Assembly (NCBI RefSeq): GCF_025024155.1
Contig: NW_026251747.1
Coordinates: forward strand, 62,001 to 126,000
DNA: 64,000 bases
Reading direction: 5' to 3'
Source: Gamsiella multidivaricata
Taxonomy: Eukaryota; Mortierellomycota; Mortierellomycetes; Mortierellales; Mortierellaceae
Made by a program: the position numbers and the translations under genes. Shown piece by piece: positions 34,418 to 44,926 of the stretch (the first letter of the stretch is position 1; each line of letters opens with the position of its first letter). The notes beneath the pieces were generated by a model. It was not told the DNA's origin and did not search any database. It saw only the letters and a list, made by a program, of their open reading frames with translations.

Positions 34418-37393
34418 TTAAAGACCTAATTCCGCCTGGATACTCTGCTTCAGCCATGTCCTGAATCTCTCCATAGTCATCTCCATTATGCGCAAACTTG
34501 GCGCGGTAGAGTTTGACTGGTCGTAAGGATGAATGGTGCTTCCGGATGCGTCGCGACCATGCGCGTTTTGAAACTGCTGATCCTCCAGGAAGATCTGCTT
34601 CTGCCCGGTGTTGTTGCCCTGCTTGCAAGTAAGGGAAATACTGATCGCCCGCTCTGCCTTCATATCCAATTGCAACAGTCTAATGCACATTACATGGTAA
34701 TTGAAAAGGCCCAATGATAAGTAAAATGTCAATTATGGCAAAGGTAGCAAAGACCAAGTCATAAAGACAGTTGTTTAGCCATGACCTACACGCTGATTGT
34801 TTTGACACTGGCTGTACCATTCCGCTGTGGGATCTGAAAGACTCCAACGCACCGCTTGTCAATGTCAATCACGAACCTGGGACTCTGTAGTGTCGGCATA
34901 GAATCACTCCAGGTCTCGATTGAGTTGATAACTTCGCAGATCCGTCCTATGGCCCGTGCTGCCAGCTCTTGTTCCAATACCCGCTCAAACTCTGCCACAT
35001 GCATGATCGGTGCTGAAGGACGATTGGATAGCTGAAGTATAACACATGGTGCCGGATGTGATCGCATGACGAACCGGACCGCAGGAGCCTGACTTCCGAG
35101 TTGGATTGAGACTGCAGAGCCCATTCCAAAGTTCGATCCAGATCGAGAAGTTGATCCCGAGAGTGCCGTTGATGTGCTACATTCCGCCGCTGCTGAAGCG
35201 GTGCTTTGCGGTGGAGACTTAATGTCGACAGAGTGTACATTGATCGGTTCCCACCAATTCTGCCTCAGGTTACGGGTTACTTTGCCAAGTGCCTCACGAA
35301 TCCTCTTGGAGAACGAGTAATACTGCAATACCTGGAGAGTCGTACTGAGCATGGCCGTCGGACGCTGCTGGAGCGTCTGCTGAAGCTGTCCAAACGAGCC
35401 AGCGGTGCGCCCACCGCCAGGACGAGAGCTCTTGAAAAAGCTATCTGATCGCTCTTTGATGTTTTGGCGATACCTTCGGTGTTGCATTAGCTGCATCGTG
35501 CATCGAAGGATCTCCGCAGTGCCTTTCAAATTCATGGCAAAATTGTCCTTGTAGCCGCTTTGACAGATATCATGAGCGCTTGACTGCGATGATGATGGTG
35601 ATATTGAAGATAACGATGTTGTCTGGTCTTCAGAAGTCGGTGTTCTGTGTGCAATTTTGAGTTCCAGTTCGTCGTTGATGGGTAGAAACAACTCATTGTC
35701 CACAATAGAGACGCTGTTATTCATTGTCCGTGCCTCGTTAATCAGCTATTAGGTAGTGAATGGGGTGTTAAAATCTACTATCAGCGATACCCATCATTTT
35801 TTTACACTTAGCAGCTGGAATGAAAAGCAACGTGGCAGCTAAAATGAAAAGCAACGTGGCAGCTGGAATGAAAAGCAACGTGGCAGCTGGAATGAAAAGC
35901 GACGTGGCAGCTTTACCTCCTGAAAAAGTTCATTATCGAAGAGAGCGTTCTGGGCGCTCAAAAGCTGGGTATGTAGCGTATCCCTGTTTTTAGGCTGAGA
36001 CGCTCTTGAACCTATGTCATGTAAAATAAAGTGTTTATCAGTACGGCCATAACGGGTCAAATCGATGGAAGTTGATCGCTTTTTAATGGGCATGAATGTA
36101 CCCTGGGTATGCGGCTCTCCTTGCTGGACAAGACTCATAACAACCATCTTCCTAGTCTTGTTGGGGATGTGCAATTTGATGCTTCCTGCTTTTCCTGATG
36201 CCGTTTCTGAAGAAGACTGATCACGAACGAGCTCCGCATATGCACGCTCACTATAAAGGGATCCGACTGAATTGTGAAAAAGCAGATAGAGTTAAATCTC
36301 GCTCGGTAGCCACAGTGTGATCCACAACGTCATATCCAGTCGAAGATATCATACCATCACGGAATCCATAGTGGACAAATAGCTGTGTTCCACTCGCCAG
36401 TCGATTGCCATGGTAAAGGTGTGGTTGCTGCCCTGATCCAGTTTTAGCCGAGACGATACACCAATTGTTCTTTCTCAGCCGAAGAGCACCCTCCCAGAAC
36501 TGTCCCTCATCCACCATAACCTTTTTCAGCTTTTGAGCACCCTGCATCAGAATATCAGCCGCATTGCGCAACTGGTGTTTCTTGCCTCCGAGCGCCATCT
36601 TTTCATTTGAGATGAGTGCCGAAAGCGGTAGTGGCGCTTTGGGAACATATTCGCATTTGAGTGATCCTGGTGGGAGCGCTGTCAGGGGTGCATTGGGTAG
36701 AGTTGAGATAGGTCCGCTTCCTGCTCCTCCGACGGTTCCCGAAGTAGTTTGGTACGACGAAATGATAATGTTCAGAACATCCAGCGCCAGCCCAATTTCA
36801 CTCTGTGCATGCCTAGATTATCGAGAAGCGACAATACAGAACTGTCAGTGGAGTGCTTGCTTTTCACGGATCATATAAACAACGGGTCAAATGCATGGCA
36901 TGGTAAGGACAGCATACCATAGCTTTGCATAGATCGCCTGTGGTGGATTGACGCGTGTGTTCGCAGCCGAAGCAGGCCCAGCTACCGCTGTTGTTGCCGG
37001 TACTATTGCTGGTGCTGGTTCCGCATCCTTTTCGCCATCGGCTGCATCGTCTTTTTCTGTCGCTAGTGCTGCTGATTTGTCGTCCTGTTGCTTCAGGTCT
37101 GCTGATGCTATATTCTCTGTAAACTGGTCATAGTTGTCTCCAGCAATCTCTACAATGGCCTTGACCTTGCGCTTCAGCTTTTCAGAAGGATCACCATCTC
37201 TAAGGTCAATTCACAACAGGCCAGACGAGTGTATGTGTTAATCGAGGGCCAGCAGACCATGTGAAGACTAAAGTGATGCAACACGTTACGGAAGGTAGAT
37301 CTCCTCGGCTTTCTGAGTGATGTCGAAGGGCAGGCGCTCTATACTCCTCTCAAGAAAGAGTTTGATGCGTTTATCAGAGTGTTGTGTCGCCAT
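34418..37393 (-). CDS. MED17: Mediator complex subunit 17 (Srb4)
   Basis: Exons 37393-37290, 37199-36918, 36812-36355, 36266-35917, 35745-34790 and 34679-34418 (803 aa, in frame). MED17 is the scaffold of the Mediator head and is essential for RNA polymerase II transcription in yeast. Seen here: an N-terminus RLPFDITQKAEEIYLP; an acidic/Ala-rich linker; the conserved head segment LRKNNWCIVSA, QLFVHYGFRDG and VGSLYSERAYAE (about residues 225-295); a central LINEARTMNN; and a C-terminal region with RFVIDIDKRCVGVFQIPQ and FRTWLKQSI. The start ATG lies only about 107 bp from the stop of the upstream capping-enzyme gene on the same strand, so its promoter is either within that space or inside that gene. 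Its 3' end converges on ZW10, with 127 bp between stops. Intron 4 holds a tandem repeat (separate entry). Confidence 0.9.
35811..35914 (-). repeat. 24-bp tandem repeat in MED17 intron 4
   Basis: Four full 24-bp units (35811, 35835, 35859 and 35883 starts) and a partial fifth that runs into the donor site at 35916. On the transcribed strand each unit carries TTTTCATTCCAG, a pyrimidine tract plus CAG resembling a 3' splice site; the 35835 unit has TTTTAG instead. Confidence 0.93.
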
Positions 37394-37500
37394 CCTTGTT
37401 CCCTGGTCGCGTTCGTTCTTGGACAGGGAACATACACCAAACGGCACCACGATTTGTTCTACCAAGTGGCTTGAAATAAACTCGCTTTATTGGGTGTATT

Positions 37501-39771
37501 TCATCTTTGATCTGAGGGAGGTTGCTGCATGTTGCTCAGCAGGGAATCCAATAGGCCAGGTTGCCCTCTGTTCCCCCCAGATGATTGTCTTGCCCCTGGT
37601 TGTCCCTGGCTGTAGGACTGAGAATTGGGGTGCGGCTGCCCTCCTGAACTCACGCCACCCTGCTGTGAGGAATGTGATGGGTTCTGATGTGGCCTTGACA
37701 ATTGATAAGGATGATGTCTTGAGGGAGCGTTTGAATGCTGTGGATACTGCTGCTGATGGGGATGTTGTGGGTATCGTGAGTGTGATTGACCATGATGCTG
37801 CGGCAGATGATTCATATTCGGGTGTCTCTGTTGCTGCTGCCGCTGCTGTTGCTGTTGCTGTTGTTGGTGCTGAGAATGATAAGGCTGGGGCCGAGGTGGG
37901 ATATGCCATTCCTGTAGACACAGCTGCTTGATCGCCTCCTGGTCAAACGCAGGTCGAAGCCCTTCATTGACATACTTCAAAAACACATCCAGAGCCTCTG
38001 TCTGCCGAATGGCTGTCTTCATATTGTTGCGCTTGATGTATTCCATGAATTGGATATCGTTGGTCAAAACTTTCAGATCCATGATATGATTGATATCCTC
38101 CTTCTTGGCACCATTTCCTTCAGAGTCCGCCGTAGTCGATGATCTTGCTCTCTCCTCAATGTCCTGATATCTTGCATTGACGTTCCTAAGGTGTTCAATC
38201 GTCTTGGCCGGCTGACGCTCCAAGAGGTGACGGCAAACAACATAGCGCTCGGAGTTCATGGGTCGACTGGTCAATGGCTTCACCACACATATCTTTTCAA
38301 AGTGCCGGGATAGGATCCAGACAAGCGTGGCAGTGACAGGAGTGAAGATGTCAAAGATCTTGACCACATAATCGCCTCCTAAAGACATCAGTAAATACAA
38401 AAACATGATTAACGGCCCGCCGCGGCGTAAAGCGCGGCTTATTAGGTTAACGACATTATGAGTGTTACCTTTCTGAAGTGTCATAAACATAGTCAATATC
38501 TGGCAGAGGATTAACCGCTGCAGCAAGGTCTCCTGTACAGCTTCATCGCCATCAACAGAAATACCTCCATCTGCAGAGACGAGTCCCACGCCCAGCCCCC
38601 CTGTGTCCTGTTCTACCATGTCGGCAAAGGCGTCAATGTTCTCCTGTTTAAGAATGTCTCCCGTTCCATCTTTGCCATAAAATACCCTTAGTGTCTCCTG
38701 GACTGCCGCGTCCTTGTGGAATCGCTCCAATTGAAAGTCCAGCTCGCCTTTGAGGGTCATAGCCCATCCCCGCGCACGCTCGCCCCATGTATGTTTGCGC
38801 CAAAGGAGATACTCCGAGAACCCGCCAGGACCCGAACACAGGTCTACGAATCGAAATGTCTTTACATCCTCTTCCGAGCCCAGGCCTGCTGTTGGATCTT
38901 CCTTAGTGGCAGTCAATGCAAGCTGGGAGTCAATACTTGCCAACTTTACCGATGCACGATTCATAAAAATGGACGAGCCCACTAGTTCGTATGGATTGCA
39001 GCGCTGACGTGCGCGGCCGAAGATCTCCTGGGGAACAGCGCGCAGCTTTTTCTATCAGATCAACGGAACATCGGGACGCGATGCGTGACACGTTGGAGGG
39101 TGTACTTAATAAAGAATCATTAAAACGATTGTCAAAAGGAAACGTACCTTGCTCTCTACCAAGTTATTTACGATGCCTGGCACGCAGAATAGGTTCATGT
39201 CCACTTCTTCCGATGGGCCGGATTCGATTTTAAAACAGCCCTCTGGAAGTTCGTACGATGCTGCCTGAAAGACGTCCAGATGCTGATCAATAAATTCGAC
39301 TGCGGGCACAAGTGGCCTCATCAACTGCGGCTGCTGAGGATGTGACGGGTGCTGCTGCGGATATGGCTGGTACGGATTATGAGCTGGGTGGCCGCGTCCA
39401 TGTGATGGATAGCCCTGCGGTTGAAGGCCGTGTTGAGGGTCGTAGCGGAGAGGTCCCTGCTGGTGCGCACCAAACTGAAATGGTGGTCTTTGAGCATTGT
39501 TTCCATATCCTCCGTGGCCATGCTGGGATGCTGCCCGGTTGCCTCCTGGAGGCGCGAAGCGGACGCGTGGGCAATTATGGGAAGTTGGAATGGCAGTGGG
39601 CGACTCAAGCGGAGTGGCCTCATACGCGGGGTCGCTGTCTAAAAGCGTGAGTAGCACGGGCGACGTTTAGTTTAATCCCTTCACAACAAAAAAAAAAAAA
39701 CAATCCACTCGGCAGTGTTGCCAGTATGGCCGGTATGGGAAGCTCGTCTACTGACCGTTGTAAGGATCCAT
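37501..39771 (-). CDS. CMTR1: FtsJ-family mRNA cap-1 2'-O-ribose methyltransferase (CMTR1 type)
   Basis: Exons 39771-39756, 39638-39148, 39051-38469 and 38378-37501 (655 aa, in frame). The first coding exon is only 16 nt (MDPYN). CMTR1 methylates the 2'-O of the first transcribed nucleotide of capped mRNA using S-adenosylmethionine. Seen here: a His/Pro/Gln-rich N-terminus; the SAM site FVDLCSGPGGFSEYLLWRK at about 237-255; and the K-D-K-E tetrad of this fold as K205 (MNRASVKLAS), D330 (LVSADGG), K370 (DYVVKIFDIFTP) and E407 (RPMNSERYVV), all in the spacing known for human CMTR1. The C-terminus after about residue 500 is low complexity (H, Q, S, P) with no WW domain visible. It is followed on the same strand by MED17 and is divergent to RPC5, with 283 bp between starts. 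Confidence 0.92.
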
Positions 39772-40054
39772 TCTCCTGGGGTTGCAGGCATAGGGTCAAG
39801 ACTGAATGTAGAGGCGCGCTCGCTCAGTTTGCTGGCAGAGAGCGTCTATTTTGAAATGTGGCTTTCTGTCCTCTTTTGACAGCTTCAAAAAAAAAGAAAA
39901 AAGAGACCATTGACCTTAACGCCCGCAAGTCCTTGGAACAACGCATCAGTCCCGCCCGACAATCGCCGAGTTCAGCTACAAGTGGTGCTTAAACGACCAA
40001 GAGAAGCTTCCCATCACTTTTCACGACGTCGCTGCATTGGCATCATAATTCACC
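39772..40054. promoter_or_regulatory. Short divergent promoter between CMTR1-like gene and RPC5
   Basis: Only 283 bp separate the two start codons, so both core promoters must lie here. No TATA box is obvious on either strand. Confidence 0.6.
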
Positions 40055-41612
40055 ATGCCGCCTAAACCGAGCTTCAAGCCCAACTTCACAGCAAACGCGC
40101 GATCCCGTAAAAGGGCTGTTGTTGTACAGGATGAGGGGTCCGATAATGATACCGAGATGCATGAGGATGTTGCAGCGGACGAAGGCGACGCTTTCGAGGA
40201 TGAATTACAGACACAGGAGCGCATGGAGGAGGAACGTTTGAGCAAAGAGCGATATGCTACCAAGGACAGTCGTACCGAAGTAGTAAGTGCCGCAGTTGGT
40301 AGCGTCAGCTCTGAATTACAGTCTAACGGCAAGGACAAGGAGGAGGAGGTTCAGGATGAAATAGAGGGTGCGGAAATCGAGCAGACCAGAATGGACGAAC
40401 TCTCCCTCCAGGACAGGTCTTCACCTTCTGATTATGGAAACGACGTTGACATGGATCGATACAGCGGCGAGCAGGATCTCGAAGCATCTATGGAGCCCGA
40501 AGGCGAGAAACTGCCGGATTATGCAGACGAAGGAGATGAGCTGGTCAAGGAAATCCCGGTGTATCTTTCGCAGAGACTCGCCAAGTATCTGTATCTGTTC
40601 CAGTACCCAGTTCGGGCGGCTGCTCTTCCATACACTCAAGCGTCAGGACCCAGCAAAGCCAGGATCAAGCCGATCTCGCAGCTGGTCGAGCTCGAGCTGC
40701 CAATAGATACCAGCGCCAGTCAGTACAACCGAGAGCGTGGAGAGGAATTGGCAATAGGAATGAACGACAAGGCGCTGCGGACAGCACTGGATGGCGAGCT
40801 CGACGACGATGAGAATAAGGAACTTCTCGATAAGCAAATCTTGGTCTCTTCATTGATCCCTAATGCTACAAACTACCTCGCTGGCGTTTTGAGAAATGGT
40901 AAGGTGACCGATCGTCTGGGCCGAGGCAGTACGACAAGCATAGTGCCCAATGGTTCCTTTAGCTGACAACATGGTTTTTATTTCTGCATGTAGATGAAAT
41001 GCATTTGACGCCATTTCATGGCGCAGTCCAGCTTCGACCGAGCTTTAAATACCTTGACAAGATTGATGAAAAACACAAACAGGCCAACAAAAAAGTCAGC
41101 GACGAAGAAAACAAGGAGATGTTGGCCAAGCAAAAGGCTGAGCAAGAACAAAAGGCCAAGGCATTACAGGTACCCCTTTGCTCTCAAGGTATTAGCCTTC
41201 ATTATCATCAAATCGCTCCTGTTTACTAGAATTCAACGATATTTTTCTTGTTTTGGATGATAATAGGTTCAAGTGCGAAGTGCTGCAGATTCTGACGCAA
41301 GGAAAGCGAACGGACCAAACAAGGCTCGACTTGCCGACGATGAAAACTGGACCAAGCTGGACTATTTTGATGCAGACGTACGTTCCCCACTTTCTTTGCC
41401 TGTAAAACTGTTTGCTACAAGGAAGTAATGTTCCACTTGGGCTAAACCCTCTTTATCCTGATACGTATTAGACACTGGAGGCCGATATCATCTACGACCG
41501 CATGTTTGCCAGCCATGTGGACGATCTCGAATGCACAACAACAGTTAACGACTACCTGGACTTGGTCTCGTCCAACAATTCCTTGCGGAACGTCAAGACA
41601 GAGACCTCTTAG
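40055..41612 (+). CDS. RPC37: RNA polymerase III subunit RPC5 (Rpc37/POLR3E, Sin-family)
   Basis: Exons 40055-40898, 40994-41169, 41267-41377 and 41472-41612 (423 aa, in frame). RPC5/Rpc37 forms the TFIIF-like heterodimer of RNA polymerase III that aids initiation and termination. Seen here: a basic start and acidic N-terminal region; the conserved block EIPVYLSQRLAKYLYLFQYP, then RAAALPY and ARIKPISQLVELELPID with YNRERGEELA; and after the first intron the hallmark MHLTPFHGAVQLRPSFKYLD. The C-terminus WTKLDYFDADTLEADIIYDR follows. The protein is closer to yeast Rpc37 in length than to the longer animal POLR3E. Confidence 0.88.
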
Positions 41613-42372
41613 TGTCACAGTTACTTCTGCGGCACCTTAAAATAAAAAATAAAAGTAAAAATAAAAGAATACTGATCATAATGACATTTGGCACGTTTAA
41701 CCATTTTCTGTTCCCTCTCCTCGGCTTTCATTCTGACACTCGAGAAACGCCGAGTTTTTTTTAGTAGCTGGAGTCTTCCGCAGAGCCGTGTTCTCTTAAT
41801 TATGGTATTTGCGACAGCGTCTGGTGTCTCTACCCCGTTCTATTTTATTTTCTGCGTGTATGGAACACGATTTCCTTCGCATCTTCGTTGTTCTGTTCTC
41901 GCACCTCATACCCATCAATCCTTCCTTTGCGGCGTCTTCTCGGTCTCCCGCCCATGTTCGATTCATCTTTGCAAGGTGCATTTGTAGATTGAAGATGTGA
42001 TATCTCGGGCGACAAACCGTCATGGTACGCTGCCCAAGTGGAATAGACAGTGATGAAGAAAGTAATGTCTGCGATAGGTGCCCTTTAATGCACAAAACAT
42101 CTGCAGCGGATGGCTATCCCTGGTACGATAGTCTAGTTACAAAGCAATGGCCAAGAGTCCCTTTACTTCCACAGAGCAATCAGAACGTATGCAGCATGAA
42201 AAGACGCAGCCGCCAGGGGACGGGACCAATTGTACTGTTTTTAGTCGCAGGCGACAAGGTTAAGCTATGACGAATGCTTTTTGGTACCGACTCTCGCCAA
42301 GAGTCGAAGCTCTCTTTCTCCTCTCTTCTCTTCATCACTCATCCCATCTCTCCCTTTTCAGCACCACCCACC
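41613..42372. other. Intergenic region upstream of the small membrane protein gene
   Basis: No gene is supported. The last 80 bp before the ATG are CT-rich (42300-42365), the leader type seen throughout the window. Confidence 0.55.
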
Positions 42373-43137
42373 ATGAGCAGCGCCCTGGACACTGTTCGCA
42401 ATTATCTCTTAGGAGGCGCCGAGGAGGTCCTCGCCCTCACCATGCCAGTCTCGCCCCTCGAGAAGCGTGGCCTGATGCGCATCGAGAAGCGCCGCGATCA
42501 ATGCTCTTCCAGCACTTATTGCCCGGACGGCTACCACTGCATTTCTGCTGTGTACTGCAAGAAGAACACCAACTACGCCTGGACGGCCGTCTTTGGAGTT
42601 CTGCTTCTCCTCGCCATTATCCTATGCTGCGTCAGGCGCCGGCGCGCTAGAGCTGCCATGGCTGCTCCACAGACGGTCGTTACCTCAGACCCACACTACA
42701 GCGTTCCGCCGCAGATCTACGCTCCACCTGCCGGCGACCCCAACCTGGCCTACCAGACACCCGCTCCCTACCCTCCTTCCGCCGGTCCCTATCCCAGTGG
42801 CCCCTATCCCGGCAGCCCCTATCCCGCCGGCACTTATCCTCCTCCTGCCTCGGCTCCCTATGGCGAGAAGCCTCTGGAGACCCCACCTGCTGCCTACTCT
42901 GCTTACCCACCATCTTCGGGTGCGTACTCTGCGGCTCCTCCTGCTTCCACAAACTACCCCGCACCAGACGTCCCTGCACCCGCATACTCTGGTTCCCCCT
43001 ATCCTCCACCTGTTGGCCAACCACAGGGTTCTCTCTATCCACCGCCTGCCGGCCTGCCACAGGACCCTAACCATGCTGGTCCTGTCCCTTACCCGGTTCC
43101 CCACGGCGAGGCTTCATCGTACAATCCCCCGAAGTAA
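42373..43137 (+). CDS. Single-pass membrane protein with four-Cys ectodomain and Pro/Tyr-rich cytoplasmic tail
   Basis: Single exon, 254 aa; ATG in the context CCACCATGAG. I do not recognise a named family. Visible parts: an N-terminal 30 residues without a strong signal peptide; two dibasic sites (LEKRG and IEKRRDQ) that a Kex2-like protease might cut; four cysteines at 44, 50, 56 and 62 (QCSSSTYCPDGYHC, VYC) that could form two disulfides; a transmembrane helix about 68-87 (WTAVFGVLLLLAIILCCV); an Arg-rich stop-transfer (RRRRAR); and a 160-residue tail of PYP, PPPA and YPPP repeats. This is the layout of Shisa- or WBP1-like adaptors, whose PPxY-like tails recruit WW-domain ubiquitin ligases; that role is only an analogy. 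Abundant C-ending codons suggest good expression. Confidence 0.75.
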   Translation: MSSALDTVRNYLLGGAEEVLALTMPVSPLEKRGLMRIEKRRDQCSSSTYCPDGYHCISAVYCKKNTNYAWTAVFGVLLLLAIILCCVRRRRARAAMAAPQTVVTSDPHYSVPPQIYAPPAGDPNLAYQTPAPYPPSAGPYPSGPYPGSPYPAGTYPPPASAPYGEKPLETPPAAYSAYPPSSGAYSAAPPASTNYPAPDVPAPAYSGSPYPPPVGQPQGSLYPPPAGLPQDPNHAGPVPYPVPHGEASSYNPPK

Positions 43138-43981
43138 TACAGGAAAGCAGGAGAGCAGGAGTCGGACTATCGGACAATTAGTCTCTGTGTATCTATCCCA
43201 TCTCGTTACCAACCATTAGCCCATTAGTTATTAGTATCGCCTAGTTCACTAGACTCGCCGCCTTTAATATTTGTCTACAATAAAAAGAAACCACCTCGAC
43301 TGCGCTCGAAGTTGCGCACATTCTTCTGAACGCAGCAAAATCTTTTCTATCAACTCTGATAAGAGTGCACACAGGAATCGAGAGTGTATTTTATGCGATG
43401 TAATTGAAAGGGCTCATTACCATGGGCCGCTTTGTTTGTTTGTTTGCTTCCGCTTTTTCTTTTTTCTAAAAGTCCTCGCATTTTTTTTTTCTGTTGCCGG
43501 GTGCACGCTCTTTTTGTTGGCCTTCATCCTTCTATTTTTCTTTAATGGGCTGTTGCCGATACAGAATCTTGTACATGCATTCCCAAGAACTACATCCGTG
43601 ATGCGCTGACCTAAAATGACTGACAACTGCCAGAGTAGCTCTCCTACCCGTGAGCCTATTTGAACTTAGCACCACTTCAAAGCGCGCTAATGCATCCTGA
43701 AAGTGCGGTTCTGTCTGAGGGTCTGAGAGGCAGTGCAAAAGCGTAAACACAGACACAAAGATGCCACTGGTGCTCTATTTTCTTTTTTTTCGACCGCCGC
43801 TGCGGATTCCAGTTGTGAACCTAAATAGACTATGTACCCCTGGCAGGTGATGCTCGCCATTGGGTGGGTCGCGCGCCGTTGCTTGCACGTGATTTAATAG
43901 GGCGCAGACACAGATTATTCTGTTCTGTCTGGTCTGCAAGGGACGTGACCATGGTGCACCTACACTCAAGTCGTCAAGCAA
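43138..43981. other. Intergenic region between membrane protein gene and ALG14
   Basis: No gene is supported. It begins with an AATAAA near 43279, about 140 bp past the stop codon, and includes T-rich tracts at 43460-43545. Confidence 0.55.
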
Positions 43982-44926
43982 ATGGATAAGCGCGATATCC
44001 GCAACCTGGCCCTGGCCTCGGTCATCACCATTGTTCTCATTGCTCTTCCGCTCGTGTTCTTTGCTGCCTTTCGTCTATACGCAGCACTGCCGCAACACCG
44101 TCTCAGCAACAAGGCGAGGACCGCGCTTCAATCGAAACAGGATGCAACCACATCAGGTTCATCAAGATCGCGCCCAGCCGATGAGAGGATAGAACGATCG
44201 TCACTTTCCGATTCGACACTCACTCCGAAATGCACAGCAACTATTTTTTTGGGATCAGGAGGACATACTGCTGAGATGCTCTCGCTCGTGTCTGGACTTG
44301 ATACGGCTCGATATACCCCCCGGCATTATGTCGTAGGATGGGATGATGACGCGAGCGTTGAAAAGGTCCATCGACTAGAATCCACTCGTCATCAACGCGA
44401 TATCACGGCCACCTTACAAGCCGACTTGACCACGCCGCAATGGCCTGCAGGCGAGAAGGGAGAGCAGGACGGATACACCATTCATCGGATTCCCAGGAGC
44501 CGTTACGTTCATCAATCCATGCTCACCACGCCCTATACACTTGCAAAGTCACTCCTGGTCGCGATGCCGTTGATCAAGCGCCTCACATGTTTGACCAAAG
44601 CGGACATCGACCGAATACAATACCTTTCAATGTCGTCGTCATCATCATCGCCTCCACAGCCAGTAGTGGCTCCACGGAAGAGTGTCATGTTGATGAATGG
44701 GCCTGGGACATGCTTTGCGCTGGCGCTGGCAGTCATTGGAGCGAGGATGCTGGGCGTCCCCGACGAACAGACCCCGGATTTGGTCTTTGTCGAAAGCTTT
44801 GCGCGTGTCAACACATTGAGTCTTGCGGGCAAGTTGCTGTACCCTCTGTGCGACGCATTTTTGGTGCAGTGGCCAGGCCTCGTGCACAAGTATCCTCGCG
44901 CAAAATATATAGGCGTACTAGTATGA
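43982..44926 (+). CDS. ALG14: UDP-GlcNAc transferase subunit ALG14
   Basis: Single exon, 314 aa. ALG14 is the ER membrane anchor that recruits the catalytic subunit ALG13; together they add the second GlcNAc to the dolichol-linked oligosaccharide for N-glycosylation. Seen here: an N-terminal membrane helix (about 8-35, LALASVITIVLIALPLVFF); a poorly conserved linker (35-80); the nucleotide-binding loop FLGSGGHTAEMLSL; PRSRYVHQS; VMLMNGPGTCFALALAVIGA; FVESFARVNTLSLAGKLLYP; and the C-terminus FLVQWPGLVHKYPRAKYIGV. Length and all motifs agree with the family, and no damage is seen. Confidence 0.95.
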   Translation: MDKRDIRNLALASVITIVLIALPLVFFAAFRLYAALPQHRLSNKARTALQSKQDATTSGSSRSRPADERIERSSLSDSTLTPKCTATIFLGSGGHTAEMLSLVSGLDTARYTPRHYVVGWDDDASVEKVHRLESTRHQRDITATLQADLTTPQWPAGEKGEQDGYTIHRIPRSRYVHQSMLTTPYTLAKSLLVAMPLIKRLTCLTKADIDRIQYLSMSSSSSSPPQPVVAPRKSVMLMNGPGTCFALALAVIGARMLGVPDEQTPDLVFVESFARVNTLSLAGKLLYPLCDAFLVQWPGLVHKYPRAKYIGVLV

